A DNA stretch of 64,000 nucleotides, taken from contig JAWUZG010000029.1 in the NCBI GenBank assembly GCA_036785705.1, forward strand, positions 15,205,501 to 15,269,500, given 5' to 3'. Position 1 is the first letter of the stretch. Every line of letters begins with the position of its first letter. The DNA is from Acanthornis magna (Eukaryota > Chordata > Aves > Passeriformes > Acanthizidae). Below, piece by piece: positions 25,001-37,091 of the stretch. The notes below the pieces were generated by a model, which did not search any database, was not told the origin of the DNA, and saw only the letters and a program-made list of their open reading frames with translations. The translations under genes were made by a program, and so were the position numbers.

Positions 25001-28000
25001 CAAATCACTGCAAACTACAAAATCATTTTTGCAGTCTAGATTGGATGCACAGTTAACATTCTTAAGACACTTTTCCCCTCTAAATAGTTTTTTAACCATA
25101 AATAGAAAGTGAACATAACTGTGGCTATGTTAGTTTCTGTGTGACAATTAAACCAACCAACTAATACTGATACCTTATACCAATGAAATTGAAGTTATAT
25201 TGTGCCTTAGTGCCCTGGATCACTTACATGCCAGTGTTGTTTGTATACCAGATAGGTAAAATTGTTTCTTTACTGTGCCTGAATGTGTGAAATCAAATTT
25301 GTTAGGACTGTGGGGTGGAAATGATTGGATAACAGAAGACTGAGCGAGAAGTTAAGACCTTCCTGAGCACCAACTTCTTTTCCAGGAAACCCAGTGGGCA
25401 ACAAGGAAGGATCACATGCAAAATCTGAGAACTTCATGAACTGTGTTGTTAAATTTTATGGTGCTGAGCCCAGTCACATATAAGCCTATTTACTTCCCAT
25501 TAGTTAAGGAAGCCTGGAGTGTGAGTTGCAAGATGACATCAATCCGTGCTAAATTTTCACAAATCATGAGCTGTTATCAAAGCCAGCAGGAACTCAGTAC
25601 TGATCCAACAACCAGCTTCAGATCAGCATCATTCCTTGGAAAGATTAAGAGTTATTTTATGCTTCAGAATCTTGTTTAAATTGCAAAAGATAACGAAGCT
25701 GAGAACTAGGAACTCTCTCTGCCACTCACTTAATCCGTCCTAAAAGGATTTTGGCACCTGTGCAACAGAGAAAAGGAAGGGGAGGGGCAGATGTTGGAAT
25801 CAGAGTATCAGAGTATCAAACCGCAGCAATGACACACGTTATCTCTGCTTTCCAGCTTGGTGCTCTGTGCCAACAGTAACCCCCACAGAAGAATTCTGGT
25901 CATAAAGATGAGCTGTCATATGGGGAAACTGAAAGATGCAGCAGAACAATGGCTACTTTTGCTCTTTTCTGACTGCATTATTTGGAAATAGGAGTGTTTA
26001 GGGTCACAGGCTCAACTTCTCCACACAGCTGGAAATCAATCCAAAATAATTTGTGTAGAAAGGTTAAATGCTAAGAGGAAAAAAAGTCCCATATTTTCTA
26101 AAACAGACATCCCCTTTGGATTCAGAGTTATTTCCCTCCATTTTGAAATATTCAGCCTTTGGACTGAAGGCTTTGTCTGTCATGATGGGATACTCTAGGG
26201 AGTATCTCAGTTCAGGAATTTGACATATTTAATCCCAGGAGAGCTTTTATTGTATTTAGTGTGTTGGGATCAAAAACAATAAAAACAAGTTTTCACTGTT
26301 ATTGGTTTGCTTCCAGGCACCTGTTTCATACCCTTCTGAATTCCTTACTGGTATGAATAAGAACGGCAGTTCAAAGTTTCCCAAGCTGGCACTAACCTCT
26401 AGATGTCTTTTACAGAAGAGGAAAATAGAAAATACAAATTAATTTGTCTAAATAACCTGTCATATTTCCATGTAGCTAACAGGTAGGTCAATAGTATTAG
26501 CTACATAATAACGTGCAGATCTCCAAATGTCATGCTTAGAACTAAGAACATGCAACAATTCAGGCTGAAGGGGATCTAATTACCAAGGGATGGGAAACTT
26601 AAATTACATTGGTATAGCCTAACACATTAAATTAAAAATTCACTGATTTCTAACAGCTGGGGAATGGGCCCCTTTAAAATCTTAAAGTCCTTAGAAGAAA
26701 AAAACTAAAGAAAAATGGTCACAACCCCTTCACTGCAGTTCAACGGCGAACAGGGCTTTAGCTCTGTACTATCAGAGTGTAACTGTGGCAGCCCGCCCCT
26801 ATTGAAAACACCTGAACATATCTGTCTCAAAGAAGGCAAAAGTTTATCTACACTGCAAATTTGACAATGTATTAGCTATTACAGCTACAGCATCCACTTG
26901 GGGCATCTTGTGCATTATCAAACATTGATTCCCTTTACCCTTTGCCTTCAGTACAACATAAAAATAAGCCTTGCCAATTCCTCAACTGCTTCTTAGACAG
27001 ACTTGAAACTAGCTAATTTTAAGAAACAAGACATTCACAAATGCTTTTAAACAATATATGATATGTATTAGACAGACTACCTGTGTCATTAGGGTTTTTT
27101 TCAGTTTTAAGAATAAATAAAACACAAAATCTCCCTAGAAATAAATACTTCTAGTTTTTCTATGAAATTAAATGCATGCCAAGATTTTCAAAGAGACAAA
27201 AGTTCAGCATCTGAAATAACTTTCAGGCACATAAATTAATTACGTTTCTAGGGATGCCAAAATATTAGAAAAATGCAGAAAACCCTTCACTAAGGAGATT
27301 GTCCAAGTTGAACTGAAGTACCTTCTTAGCTGTCCTCCTCATGCTGTAACTCAGAGACTGATAAGTGAAAGCTTGCAGAATATAAGGGGGAAAAATTATT
27401 TCCAGAGTTAAGGGCTATGTCAGATCACCAGCAGTTGCTCAGCAGTCATTTCGGTTTCCTGCTACAGTCTAAAGAGAATTCAAAAGAGTAGAGCCAAAAC
27501 TTCACTGTCACTTAGCCAAAAACCTTACCATTTAATTATTTTGGGGGGAGCAGTTCTGCATGCCCTCAGTCTAAATGTCTTACAGTTAGTAGCTCACAAC
27601 ACAAAGCAGCTGACCCTTTCTTAGAAATTTATGGGTTCACAACAGACTCACCAGCAGAGATTGTAATTCTGTCACAAGATGCCCTTCTTGGGTTGCCCAG
27701 AATATCTACTTCAGTTTAATCACTTTTGAACCTCCATCAGTTCTGCAGTGACTGACCAGGAACTGACTTTAAGCTCTGGTAGTAGCAATCTTCTTATGAA
27801 TCATTCTATGTTGGGTACAGCTGAGATTTACATATAAGATGACGTCTGATATATAGATGGAAAACGTATGAATTTATGACTCTCATTAAAATCATACATA
27901 CAGTGAAAAAAAACCCCTGTTTTCACTGATAGTCAAGTGAAGCACAATAAGGGTCTAAAACTTAATGGTGAAATGGGAAACAACAAAGACAGAGAACACA

Positions 28001-28223
28001 AACTGGGTATAGTCGAACATGTGACAGTCCATAAACAGAACTGTATTCACTAGGAAATTGAAATGAGTATCATATGCATTTCATTACAGTATCATTTATT
28101 AGACATAGCCTCACAGCTAAAAAAAAGAGGAAAAGATGGTGCAAGTATACCAAAACCATTCTGATTTTAAGGTCTAAGCTTTACTGTAGATAGGTATCTA
28201 TCCTTCTACGTTGCTTAAATTGC
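22079..28223. other. Unassigned AT-rich DNA
   Basis: No gene or recognisable element. Open frames stay below 90 codons (minus, 22237-22497, 86 codons, no similarity seen). A GAAA-rich run lies at 24004-24023. The part at about 24090-24480 is complex and repeat-free, but I see no specific signal in it. Confidence 0.65.
24004..24023. repeat. Short (GAAA)n run
   Basis: A purine-only run made of A6 followed by GAAA units. It is too short to suggest more than local slippage. Confidence 0.8.
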
Positions 28224-28480
28224 TGGTTTGTCTTGGTTGAGGGTCTTTTTGGTGGTTTTGTTCGTTTGTTTGTTTTGGTTTGGTTTTTGGGTTTTTGGTT
28301 TGTTTGTTTGTTTTGTGGATTGTTTTTGTTGATTTTATTTTTTGGGGGTTTTTGGGGGGGGTTGATCTTTTGTTTGTTTTTTTTGGTTTGGTTTGGCTTG
28401 GTTTGGTCTTTTGGGGCTTTTTTGGGGGTGGTTTTTTTGTTGTTTGTTTCTTTTGGGGGGGGTGGGTTCTGTTTTGGTTT
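28224..28480. repeat. G/T-only low-complexity tract with long G runs
   Basis: About 257 bp made almost wholly of G and T on the plus strand, built from drifting TTTG, TTTGG and TTTTGG units. Guanine runs include G5 (28344-28348), G8 (28354-28361), G4 (28413-28416), G5 (28424-28428) and G8-T-G3 (28455-28466). The complementary strand is A/C-only. The tract keeps reading frames open, giving open stretches of 106 codons (plus) and 208 codons (minus) whose translations are pure G/F/L/V or K/P/N/Q low complexity; neither is a gene. It probably grew from an A-rich or CAAA-type seed. Confidence 0.95.
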
Positions 28481-29334
28481 TAGTATACCAATTAGTTCAG
28501 CAAATATTATAAGTGAAAAAACCCTATGCCCTATGCATGTACTTCTTGCATAGCAGTGCTTTATTCTGGATCTGTGACTAAAACAGTGTGCATAACATAG
28601 CAGTGAATACAGTGAATAAATTCCTCTTTTTTCTTTACTTGAGTGAGCAGCTTTTACTCCACCTATTAAACTGATGTTATCTTGATCCATAATTCTTCTT
28701 GCCATCTTTCTGTGTTTTCCATGCCACGGCTTAGGGGAGCAGTCTGGTGCCTGGCTTAGGGGAGCTTGTGCTGGTGCCTGGCTGCCAGCTGGGGACACAG
28801 CACACAACAGAGCATTACCACAAAATCTGCTTTAAAACGCAAGCATCCTCTGGCAAAAACAAAGTTACCAAGAAGAATGGAGGCAAACATAACCAGCCTT
28901 AACAATGACAGAAATAAGGAGACTTTCCTTAGGAACTAAAGTAGTTGAATGGAGTTTCTTGCAAACCAGAAAACTTCTTGTCATTTCCCCTCTGGACTTA
29001 CTTGCTTGTCTCTATTTCACTGTTTAAACTTAGATACTAGACTAACACTGGATATAAAATAATTGCAAATAAAACATAAAGATTGCTGAAGGCTCACATA
29101 AGTGACTAAGAAACTAGCAAAATGATGATGTGTAGGCAAACTTAGCAATGTCATTCAGGAAAGCAGAAGTCCTCATGTCTAAGTCTTATACATAAGGCTT
29201 CTATTAAATGGCTTTAGCTCAGAGAGTAGACTTGCTATGATGACAATGGATGATCCCATGAAGCTGGGAGACATCAATATAAAGGAGGAACAGAATATTA
29301 TCCACGAAAAATTAGATGGCTTTGAGGTTTGTAA
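28481..29334. other. Unassigned DNA
   Basis: Mixed-composition sequence with no recognised gene. A short, slightly G+C-richer patch at about 28715-28800 contains an imperfect tandem duplication (ggcttaggggagc occurs twice, near 28728 and 28753). The left part of the old CR1/L3 element to the right may extend into this interval but cannot be aligned by eye. Confidence 0.5.
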
Positions 29335-29955
29335 TTGAAATGGAATGAAGTATAATAGAACAAGGGCAAGGGGCCATTAACATGAATCCAGGATACAGAA
29401 TGAGAGTACATCAGCTAAAAGTGATAAAAAGGCCTGCTGTATTTATTGATCACAGGCTGACTATAAATCACGGGCATGATGCTGTTCTGAAAAAGGCAAA
29501 CGCAATTTTAAGACGCATTGGGAGAAGTATTTTTATAGAAGCAGACAGTTATTAAGGCCTTTTTACAAAATCCCTTGTGTGGGAGAGTCTTCATCTGAAA
29601 CATGTCATCTGATGCCAATTATCCATATTAAAAAAAAAATAAATTAAATGAACCTGTACCAGAAAACATGTGGAAGCAAGTTCCAATGATTACTAGAAAA
29701 ACAAATTGCCTATGTTACAAAATAAGTGATGAGAAGAAAAGGGGTTTGCTTAGCCCAGAAAAACAATCTGGGAAATGTAGCATGGTTATTCTTTACAAGT
29801 AAATGGTTAGATAACCTCAGTGAAGTGAAAGGAAGTAGGAGAAAAATACTGGCTTAAGAACAGAAGCTTATAAAGTGGGAATGAGTAAAATGAGGCTGAA
29901 AACATTAAGACTGTTGCTAATGAAGGCTCTAGAACAGCCTTTCTAGAGGACAGTA
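29335..29955 (+). mobile_element. Ancient, decayed CR1/L3-type LINE fragment
   Basis: The interval preserves the order of segments seen near the 3' end of ORF2 in old amniote CR1/L3 elements. First comes a block translating to the ...IDHRLT... and ...KKANAILRRI... motifs (29439-29555). Then comes a decayed block where the family has its ...LVRPHLEYC... motif. Then comes a GGTTTGCTTAGCCCAGAAAA block (29741-29760), corresponding to the family's ...LFSLEKRR... region. Last is a block reading YKVGMSKMRLK (about 29870-29904) before CTAGAACAGCCTTTCTAGAGG. Stops and small indels break all frames. It is on the plus strand, opposite to the four younger CR1 copies. The left boundary is uncertain by about 100 bp. 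The identification rests on remembered family features and should be confirmed by repeat masking. Confidence 0.75.
29439..29555 (+). pseudogene. LINE ORF2 remnant, region after the reverse-transcriptase palm
   Basis: One frame stays open for 38 codons and ends in TAA. It includes VFIDHRLT followed later by DAVLKKANAILRRIGRSI, a conserved segment after the catalytic YADD box of CR1/L3-type ORF2 proteins. The frame breaks on both sides, so nothing functional can be made. It is the clearest protein evidence for the old element around it. Confidence 0.75.
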
Positions 29956-32317
29956 GAAAGGCAGAAAAAACAATTTTCTATTGTGAATTGCAAAAACATG
30001 TAGATTTTATTTTTGTGTATTTCTCTGTGACAGCAGAGGTTCATTTGACTGTCCCTTATGTTATCTACACCCCTTCTTCTAAGAAGTGCTTGGCTTCCAC
30101 TTCTAGTTGGTCTAACATGCCATGTCATGAACTGTAATGTTATTATTCGCAATCTGAATCTATAGCATTATACAGCAATATAGGATTTGTTCATATCCCT
30201 AACATTTTCATTAAAAAGAAACAATTTATTTTCTTATCTGCATTTCACCATCAAATCTTACTATAGCTGTTATGAAACATAAAAGGAAGGGTGATTTTTA
30301 AAATAAGCCTATAATAATTTGTGTATTTCTACTAACGAAATTTTGCAGCTTGCTTTTTTGAAGAAAGGAGAGGGCAAAGAAAGGGCAATTAGTATGAGAA
30401 ATCATTTGAGGCAAGCCATTATTAACTGAAAATAACCACAAGCTATTGACAGACATTTTGCTAAGACCTAACCAGCACACCAATCCAGCCTTGCAGAAAT
30501 ACAAAGATCATTTATCTTGTTATAGTTGCATGTCAGATAAGTTGCACATGAGTTTTCTAATGCATTCCAAAAAATCAGTAGAGCAAATTCCTCAGCTTGA
30601 CTTTATTCATGCCAATCTGATTAAACATTCCTATCTCAGACAAAATATTGTCTGCATTTGACAGAGCTGGCGCAAAAGACGAGAGCCTGAAGCATGTAAT
30701 TAAGGCTAGCACTAGGTAGTTCCAGCTCCTATTATCAGTTTAGGAGACAGCTGTTAACACTAAGCAAATTTTTACTTAAAGGTATCAAAAAGGAAAAGCA
30801 GGAAAAAAGCCTACATAATTGCACCTGAATATTTTCAAAAATACACCACCTACCCCTACACTAACACACCCCAAGACAACAACAAACACTACCCCACAAA
30901 ACAGTCTATGGTGGTAGTGAAGGAGTAATTGAGCTGCCAGAACACAGAAATTGCGGGTTTGCACTAACCAGGAAAAATATGGTGTATTTGCTCTAGACCA
31001 CTCTCTTCATTTTCATCAGCAAACTTCAGTGCAGTGTAAAAAAAAAATTACATTTATAATCACTAGATACAACATAGCTGATACAGTAAAATCTCACAGT
31101 GGGCAACAAATTACTTGCTTGGTAATTTCAGCAGTTAGCTACAAAGTATTCATTAGATGTATTCTCAATCCTCATTAATTCTAATTCAATAGACTGGTGG
31201 TAAAAGTGACATAAAAATAATAATGCACATAAAACATAGAGTCAAACTCTGACCCTTAATGCTGCAAAATTGCAAAGCAACATCATACTAATGAGTTGAA
31301 AAATTAATACAGAAATGCCTGTGTTGTTTACCGGCTCTAAGAGGCACCAGAGCTTTACAGTTATGCTCAATTTAAGATTAAAAAACCCCATAAATTACAA
31401 TCCTGCTGGATACCACCAATCCATGAGAAAGAATAACGGTGCAAAAAGATGTCACTTCATGAGAAACAAAGGCTGCAGAGCCCTTTTCCAACCTTCAGAT
31501 GAGCAATGTGAAAAATATCCATTTCCTTAAAGGAGTCTCACATAGCCAATGGTTTATGGCATGGCAGAAGAGCTAACAAGAGTCACTGCGTACTACCTGA
31601 GAATTAGATCTAAGCTGTCATGGTATTCAAAGATTTGAGGTAGATTTGAGTGGTCTTTGAACAGCTTGTATCACCATACATATCAGCAATGTATCCTTTC
31701 AATTTGAAACACATGGCAATCTTTCCTCATTTTTAAATTAGGAAAGAAATTCAATTTTCAGGATTTTGTGAGAGCTTATTCTTGATAATATCCATTTTTA
31801 ACAGTGACAGCTGTAGAAATACTTTTTGATCAAAGCTTTGTAAGACACTAGAAAATATTTGCACAAATTATTTGATTCAGTTTGTCTCCTGCAAACACTG
31901 TGATAAATTCACACTGAAAATCTTGCAGACAAAAACCTTTCCCTGACAAATCAAACTGAAGAATCAAATCAAGCAACAGACGTGCCCTAAGCTTCCCTCA
32001 GCTGTTGCAAGCTACAAACTGGGTAGGCAAGTGTATGTGAACTTGTTTCTACAACTTTGAGCTTTTGGAGGAAAACCAGAGAAACAAAGAGTGCCTCTAC
32101 ATTCTGTTTTGTTCAGGGGTGGTTTTTTGCAGCCAATATCCTATCATCCTTCTTTCCCATGATGTAAAGCCTGAAGCCTCTCAGGAAGTGTGAACAGGAT
32201 CCCATTCAAATGAACCAGCCCTGGAAGTTCCACTCCCTGACTCTACCTAATGCGTCCTATTCTGTAACTGGGAGTGGTCCATGGGATCAGGTCAGTGCCT
32301 AATCCAAAGTACAACTC
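29956..32317. other. Unassigned AT-rich DNA
   Basis: No recognised gene or element. Open stretches are 75 codons or fewer. A C/A-rich low-complexity patch occurs at about 30840-30902. Confidence 0.65.
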
Positions 32318-33753
32318 CCAGAATCCCAGAATCATTAGGGTTGGAAGGGACCTCTGGACTTCATCCAGTCCAACCCCCCTGCCAAGAAGCATCACCCAGG
32401 AACTCATCCAGGAGGGTTTTGAATGTCTCCAGAAAGGGAGACATCCATGACCTTCCTGAGCAGGCTGTTTCAGTGCTTTGCCACTGCCAATGGAAAGTTC
32501 TTCCTTGAACATTGGGGTGGAACTTCTTGTGTTTAGTTTATGGCCATTATTTTAATTTATGGCCATTGCTCCTTGTTCTCTCACTAGGCACCACCAAAGA
32601 GTCTGGCACCATCCTCTTAGCACCTACCTTAGAGATATTTATATGAATTAATGAGCCTCTCTCTCAGTCTTCTCTTCGCCAGACTAAACAGGGTCAGCTT
32701 CCACTGTCCTCATAAGAGAGATGCTCCAAATCCTAGATAATCTTTGTTGCCTCTACTGGACCCTCTCCAGTAGAGACTTGTCTTGTACTGACGAGCCCAG
32801 AACTGGACACAGCACTCCAGATGTGGCCTCACCAGGGTTGAGTAGAGAGGCCGGATCACCTCACTCAGTCTGTGAGCTCAATCTTCCTGATGCACCCCAG
32901 GATACTATTGGTCCTCCTGGCCACAAGGGCACTGCTGGCTTGTGCACAATTTGTCACCCAGTCTTGGTGACTCCCAGGCCCTTCTCTGCAGAGCTGCTCT
33001 CCAGCAGGTCAATCCCCAACCTGTGCTGATACTTGTGGTCATTCCTCCCCAAGTGCAGGACCCTACACTCACACTCATCAAGTTTTTCTTCACCCAATTC
33101 TTCAGCCTATCAAGATCCCACTGAGTGACAACCCAGCCTTCAGGTGTATCAGCTTCTTCCCCCAGTTTCACATCATCAGCAGACTTGGTACATTCTATCA
33201 GGTACATCAGGGTACATTCTATCCCTTCATCCAGGTCATTGATAAATGAGTTCAATAAGACTGGACCCAGTACTGATCCCTGTGGAATGCTACTGACTAC
33301 AGGCTGCCAGCTGATCACAACCTTCTGAGATCTGCATTCAGCCAGTTCTTGATCCACCTCACTGTCCACTCATCTGACCCACTTTTCCTGAGCTTACCTA
33401 CAAAGATGTTATGGGAGACAGTGTCTAAAGCCCTAGGAAAGTTGAGCCTTACTACTATTTATTGAGGTAAACAACATCCACTGCTTTCCCCTCGTTGACC
33501 CATCCTGCCATGTGATCATAGAAGGCTATCACATTGCTCATGCGTGATTTCCCCTTGGTGAACCCATGTTGACTACTCCTGATGAACTCCTTGAACTCCT
33601 TTTCTTCTCCCTACTTGGTGATGACCTCCAGAATGACCTCCATGACCTTTCCAGAGATAGAGGTGAGGCTGTTAGTTTCCTGGGTCCTTCCTCTTGCTCT
33701 TTTTGAGAATGGGAGTGACACTGGCCTTCCTCCAGTCACCTGGCACATCTCCC
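32318..33753 (-). mobile_element. CR1 LINE, 5'-truncated, about 1.4 kb
   Basis: This is the longest transposon in the window. The plus-strand left end (cccagaatcattagggttggaagggacctctgg in two pieces) is the complement of a CR1 3' end. To the right follow the complement of the 3' untranslated region and of the ORF2 C-terminal half. In minus-strand order the reverse-transcriptase motifs are SSQHGFTKGKS (about 33570), a palm A box reading RALDTVSHN (about 33430), IPQGSVLGPVL (about 33270) and the catalytic box region SADD (about 33180). Similarity stops near 33753, within ORF2, so the insertion is 5'-truncated. It is dead: frames shift, a stop lies near 33460, and the palm C box has lost its aromatic residue. 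Confidence 0.95.
32905..33753 (-). pseudogene. CR1 ORF2 reverse-transcriptase remnant
   Basis: The ORF2 product would have been the reverse transcriptase that copies CR1 RNA at its target. On the minus strand one frame is open from 33369 to 32905 (154 codons) and contains IPQGSVLGPVL, FINDLDEGIECTL and TKSADDVKLG. The family expects an aromatic residue directly before ADD; here it is serine. A 24-bp-period duplication just before this box inserts extra residues (IECTLMYLIECTK). Upstream of 33369 the frame shifts, and a stop falls in the segment before the palm A box. The endonuclease part of ORF2 is missing altogether through 5' truncation. Confidence 0.92.
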
Positions 33754-36700
33754 ATATATACAAATTCTGTGTTCTGAGAGCCTACTAATTTTCTCTAAAA
33801 ATCTGCTCCTGCTGGATACAGCAACTTGCTAATGTAAAGGTAAATAAAGTTAAATAGAGTAAGACCAGGGAGAAGACCATAACCTGTAAAAATTCACATG
33901 CTGAAGTGATGCAGAATTGGAAATATTTGTGATAGAGAATGTGTGAAGAATTCAGTAGATCTGTGCTTACCTCTAATAACTCTTAGAATTAGAGGGAATA
34001 CAGTTATAATATACAAAAATGCTCAAAACTTTGCCATTCATAAAAACAGTTATTTGGTACAAATTCTGAAGGAGAAGGGGTCCAAACCATAGTTCAGTTT
34101 ATTTCAATACAGAGGTCACATGTACAGCATGACTGATCAATTTACATCTTTGATTGATGTTTTTTAAAGTGTGTTTGAAATTACAAAAATCTGCAAAGCT
34201 GAAATTGTTTTTGTATTGTAGTTAACTATTTCAAAATCACACTTGATCATTATTTTCTCTTACTTAAAAAAGTGAGAACTTTGTTATACAGCTCAACAGC
34301 ACCCTAAATGCCTCACAACTATTCAGTACTTCAGTATGAAATATGCATTACTGAATATGAAGCACACACTCAACTGCAGTTAAGAAATTGCATTGAACAG
34401 GAATGTATAATCACATTTCCTCAACAAAAGAAGTTAGATAGTTCAGCTGTTTTTTCTAGAGCTGGGGAAAAAAACCCACAGAAAAAACCCAACCAAACAA
34501 ACAAAACCAAAAACATCTGCACCCCCCCAAAAACAACAAACCTACAAACACACAATCTTTAGAAAATGAAGTTAATTTCAAATCTGTATAGATTCATATA
34601 CAACAAGGGTAATCTGATAGCATTATCATCCACTGTTTCCTACATTAAATCTTTACAACCAACTAACCTTCAATATGAGTTTCAGACTTTGTACTTAAAA
34701 CCTGAATTTATTATGCAGGACTCCACTTTCAGCAATGAAAGACAAGCATATGCAGCTCAGACAGAGGAAAAACAATGTCTTGACAAAAAGAGATACAAAA
34801 GACAAATGATGAGAAATGTTTAAGAAAACTTGTCACTCCCCTCTGTTAACTACATTTATGCTTGGATATCAAAGCTCACATTTCTGACTGTTCCCTCAAA
34901 TTCTTCCATATTCAACTCAAAATCATTCAGAGAATAGATGGCCAAAACTGATTTCTTTTACCTATGATTATAGTATGTCACTTAGTCATCGTATCTCTCT
35001 GGAAGGGCAATGAAAAACCAGAGAACACAGTCTCTTTTGAAGAAGCCCTGACAAGTAAAGATTTTATTTTGGACGCAAATTCAATAATCATTTAAGGTGT
35101 GAAAGAATTTTACTGGAGTAAAAAGAGTCTGAAATTCAATAAGAAAAAGTGCTCTTAGGTCACTAGATATTTCATGCAGCTATTGCTCTCACTGTCATGT
35201 AATCCTAAATATCACAGTGTTGACAGAAAAAGAAAATATCGCTACAGTATGAGGACACACTTCTCTGAGTCTATTACACAAAGAAGACAGTCAGAGCAAC
35301 TAAATATGCAGCTTTTTTTTTACAGTTCCTTTTTAGATTATACCTGAGGTTTGTTTGTCTGTCACTCAAGCTGTAACTAATTTGTTGTTATTGATTGTTG
35401 CACAGTTGCAAAAGAAATCACCTTCTTGAAGTTCCTTTTTCTTCCCATCATACTTACGTCACATTTTCTGCCATCTACTTGAGTTGCGTTGACTTATACT
35501 ATACAGCAAAACTAAATCTCAATGTGAAAATATGCTAAATTACTCAGATAAAACTGTCCTTGCCCTTTTTTTCTGCTACAATCATGAAAATGGAGGGAAA
35601 ACACAAACACCCAGGGTTATTCATCAATTCAAATCAAAGCCCTTATTATGCAAACACATCCCTAGGCAAAGCACAGCACAAACAATTCAAAGACAGGGAT
35701 CCTCCAAAGAGGAAATAAAAAAGGATTCTGATGAATTTAAAAATCCAGAGTTGTTTATTCAAAATAGTTAGGTCATTTTGCATTCTGCTCCACATTCCAA
35801 AGCTGATATTAAGCATATATTGTAAATAGACTTGAGGACATATTTATAGTAGCTTGCTAAGGAAACAGATGTAAATCTGACAAAAATCAAGGGAGGGAAG
35901 AATAGGCCTAGAGAGGGGTAGAACAACCTGCTACGGAAAGTTGCAGAAAACATCCAATCTATCAAACTATCAGCAGGGAGACTGTCAGCATCCTGAAAAA
36001 TGAAAAGGAAAAAATTCAATGTTTAAGACTTCTGAATAGCTTTTCAATACTGCCATAGTATTTTTAGGCTTAAATATAATGCGAACAGATAAATAACCTT
36101 ATGTTTCGTGCTGTTGCCCGTATGTGGGCTAGAAAAGCATGACCCAGGGTCCAGACTTGCAGACTTTGTCATCCCTCCATATTGCTGGGCTTTCAGGTGC
36201 TCCTCAGGACCTTTTGTTCAATCCACACTGGGATTAGCTAGCACTACCACAAGGAAAGACTCTTGTTTGCAGGTAATTGTGACACTTCTGAGGACAAAGA
36301 ACACCAAATTAAGGCACGATGATTATGCTGTCTAGTTCCCTGCTTTCCTAGAGCTGTTTGTTGTGTCCTCTGGCACTCATCAGTCTTCCAGAGTAATCTC
36401 ATGGGTAGTCAACCAATAAGACATATGTGCAGCAGTTACTTGACACAAGTAGCTACTTGACAGCTTACTGGAATTCAGTTATTTGGCCAGCTATTTGCCT
36501 CCAATATACTGGGAGACAACTGGAGCTACTGTTCCAAGGAAGAAATACTGGAAAGATGGCTGAAATATTCTTTTCTGCCCACTCAGTGCTTCAGGCTGGT
36601 AAAGATGACCAGGTTGGTAGCCTTAAGAAGAGTGCAACAGCTTTTGTTAAGACACACAGCCAAGTATGTATAAAAATCAGTTCCTTGCTGTTCTCCTTGA

Positions 36701-37032
36701 TTCCTCTTCCTGCTTCCCTTGGCAGTTCAAAGGAAGTAGAGTTGTCAGGTAACTTGCACTCCAGTGGGTACATGCTGTAAGGGCAAGCTGGGGACCACAG
36801 GGGACTGACCATGTGTGAAGATGTACTTGGGACTCTACTTTTCCTCAGCTGAGAATGGCAAATTATGTTGGATTTTGCATATGGCTCCACACAGCTAAAA
36901 CTACCATCTCAAATACAAGAAAAATATCAGTATTATTCTGGATGCCTAGGAAAATGCAGGTAACATGATCCTTAGGTATGATCTAGGGCTGACTCAGAAT
37001 GAAACTAGTGGAAGGACTTCCCAGGGACTAGT
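33754..37032. other. Unassigned DNA
   Basis: No recognised gene or transposon. It contains the A/C-rich tract at 34468-34555. The part at 36100-36900 is slightly richer in G+C and has open frames up to 117 codons (plus, 36427-36780), with a competing 99-codon frame on the other strand; neither resembles a known protein. I see no exon evidence. Confidence 0.6.
34468..34555. repeat. A/C-rich low-complexity tract
   Basis: About 90 bp almost entirely of A and C on the plus strand, with a C7 run, mixed AAAC, AACC and CAAA units and few other bases. It is a smaller counterpart, in opposite orientation, of the G/T tract at 28224-28480. Confidence 0.85.
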
Positions 37033-37062
37033 AATAGATTTATAGAATAATATCATAGAATA

Positions 37063-37083
37063 GTCTCAATATTCTATTGAGAC
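37063..37083. repeat. Perfect 9-bp inverted repeat (hairpin)
   Basis: The arms GTCTCAATA and TATTGAGAC are exact complements separated by TTC. A third copy of the left arm lies at 37097-37105. It sits at the junction of the internal deletion in the surrounding CR1 fragment. Confidence 0.93.
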
Positions 37084-37091
37084 CCCCAGTC

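Noticed and set aside
28181..28807. A 208-codon minus-strand open frame
   Set aside because: Most of it is the complement of the G/T low-complexity tract and translates to K/P/N/Q repeats. The frame is open because the tract cannot easily form stop codons on that strand.
32721..33328. Plus-strand open frames of 60-102 codons
   Set aside because: They are antisense to the CR1 ORF2 remnant and have no meaning of their own.
36427..36890. A 117-codon plus frame and an overlapping 99-codon minus frame
   Set aside because: They compete over the same DNA with no similarity or exon signals. The segment is only mildly richer in G+C.
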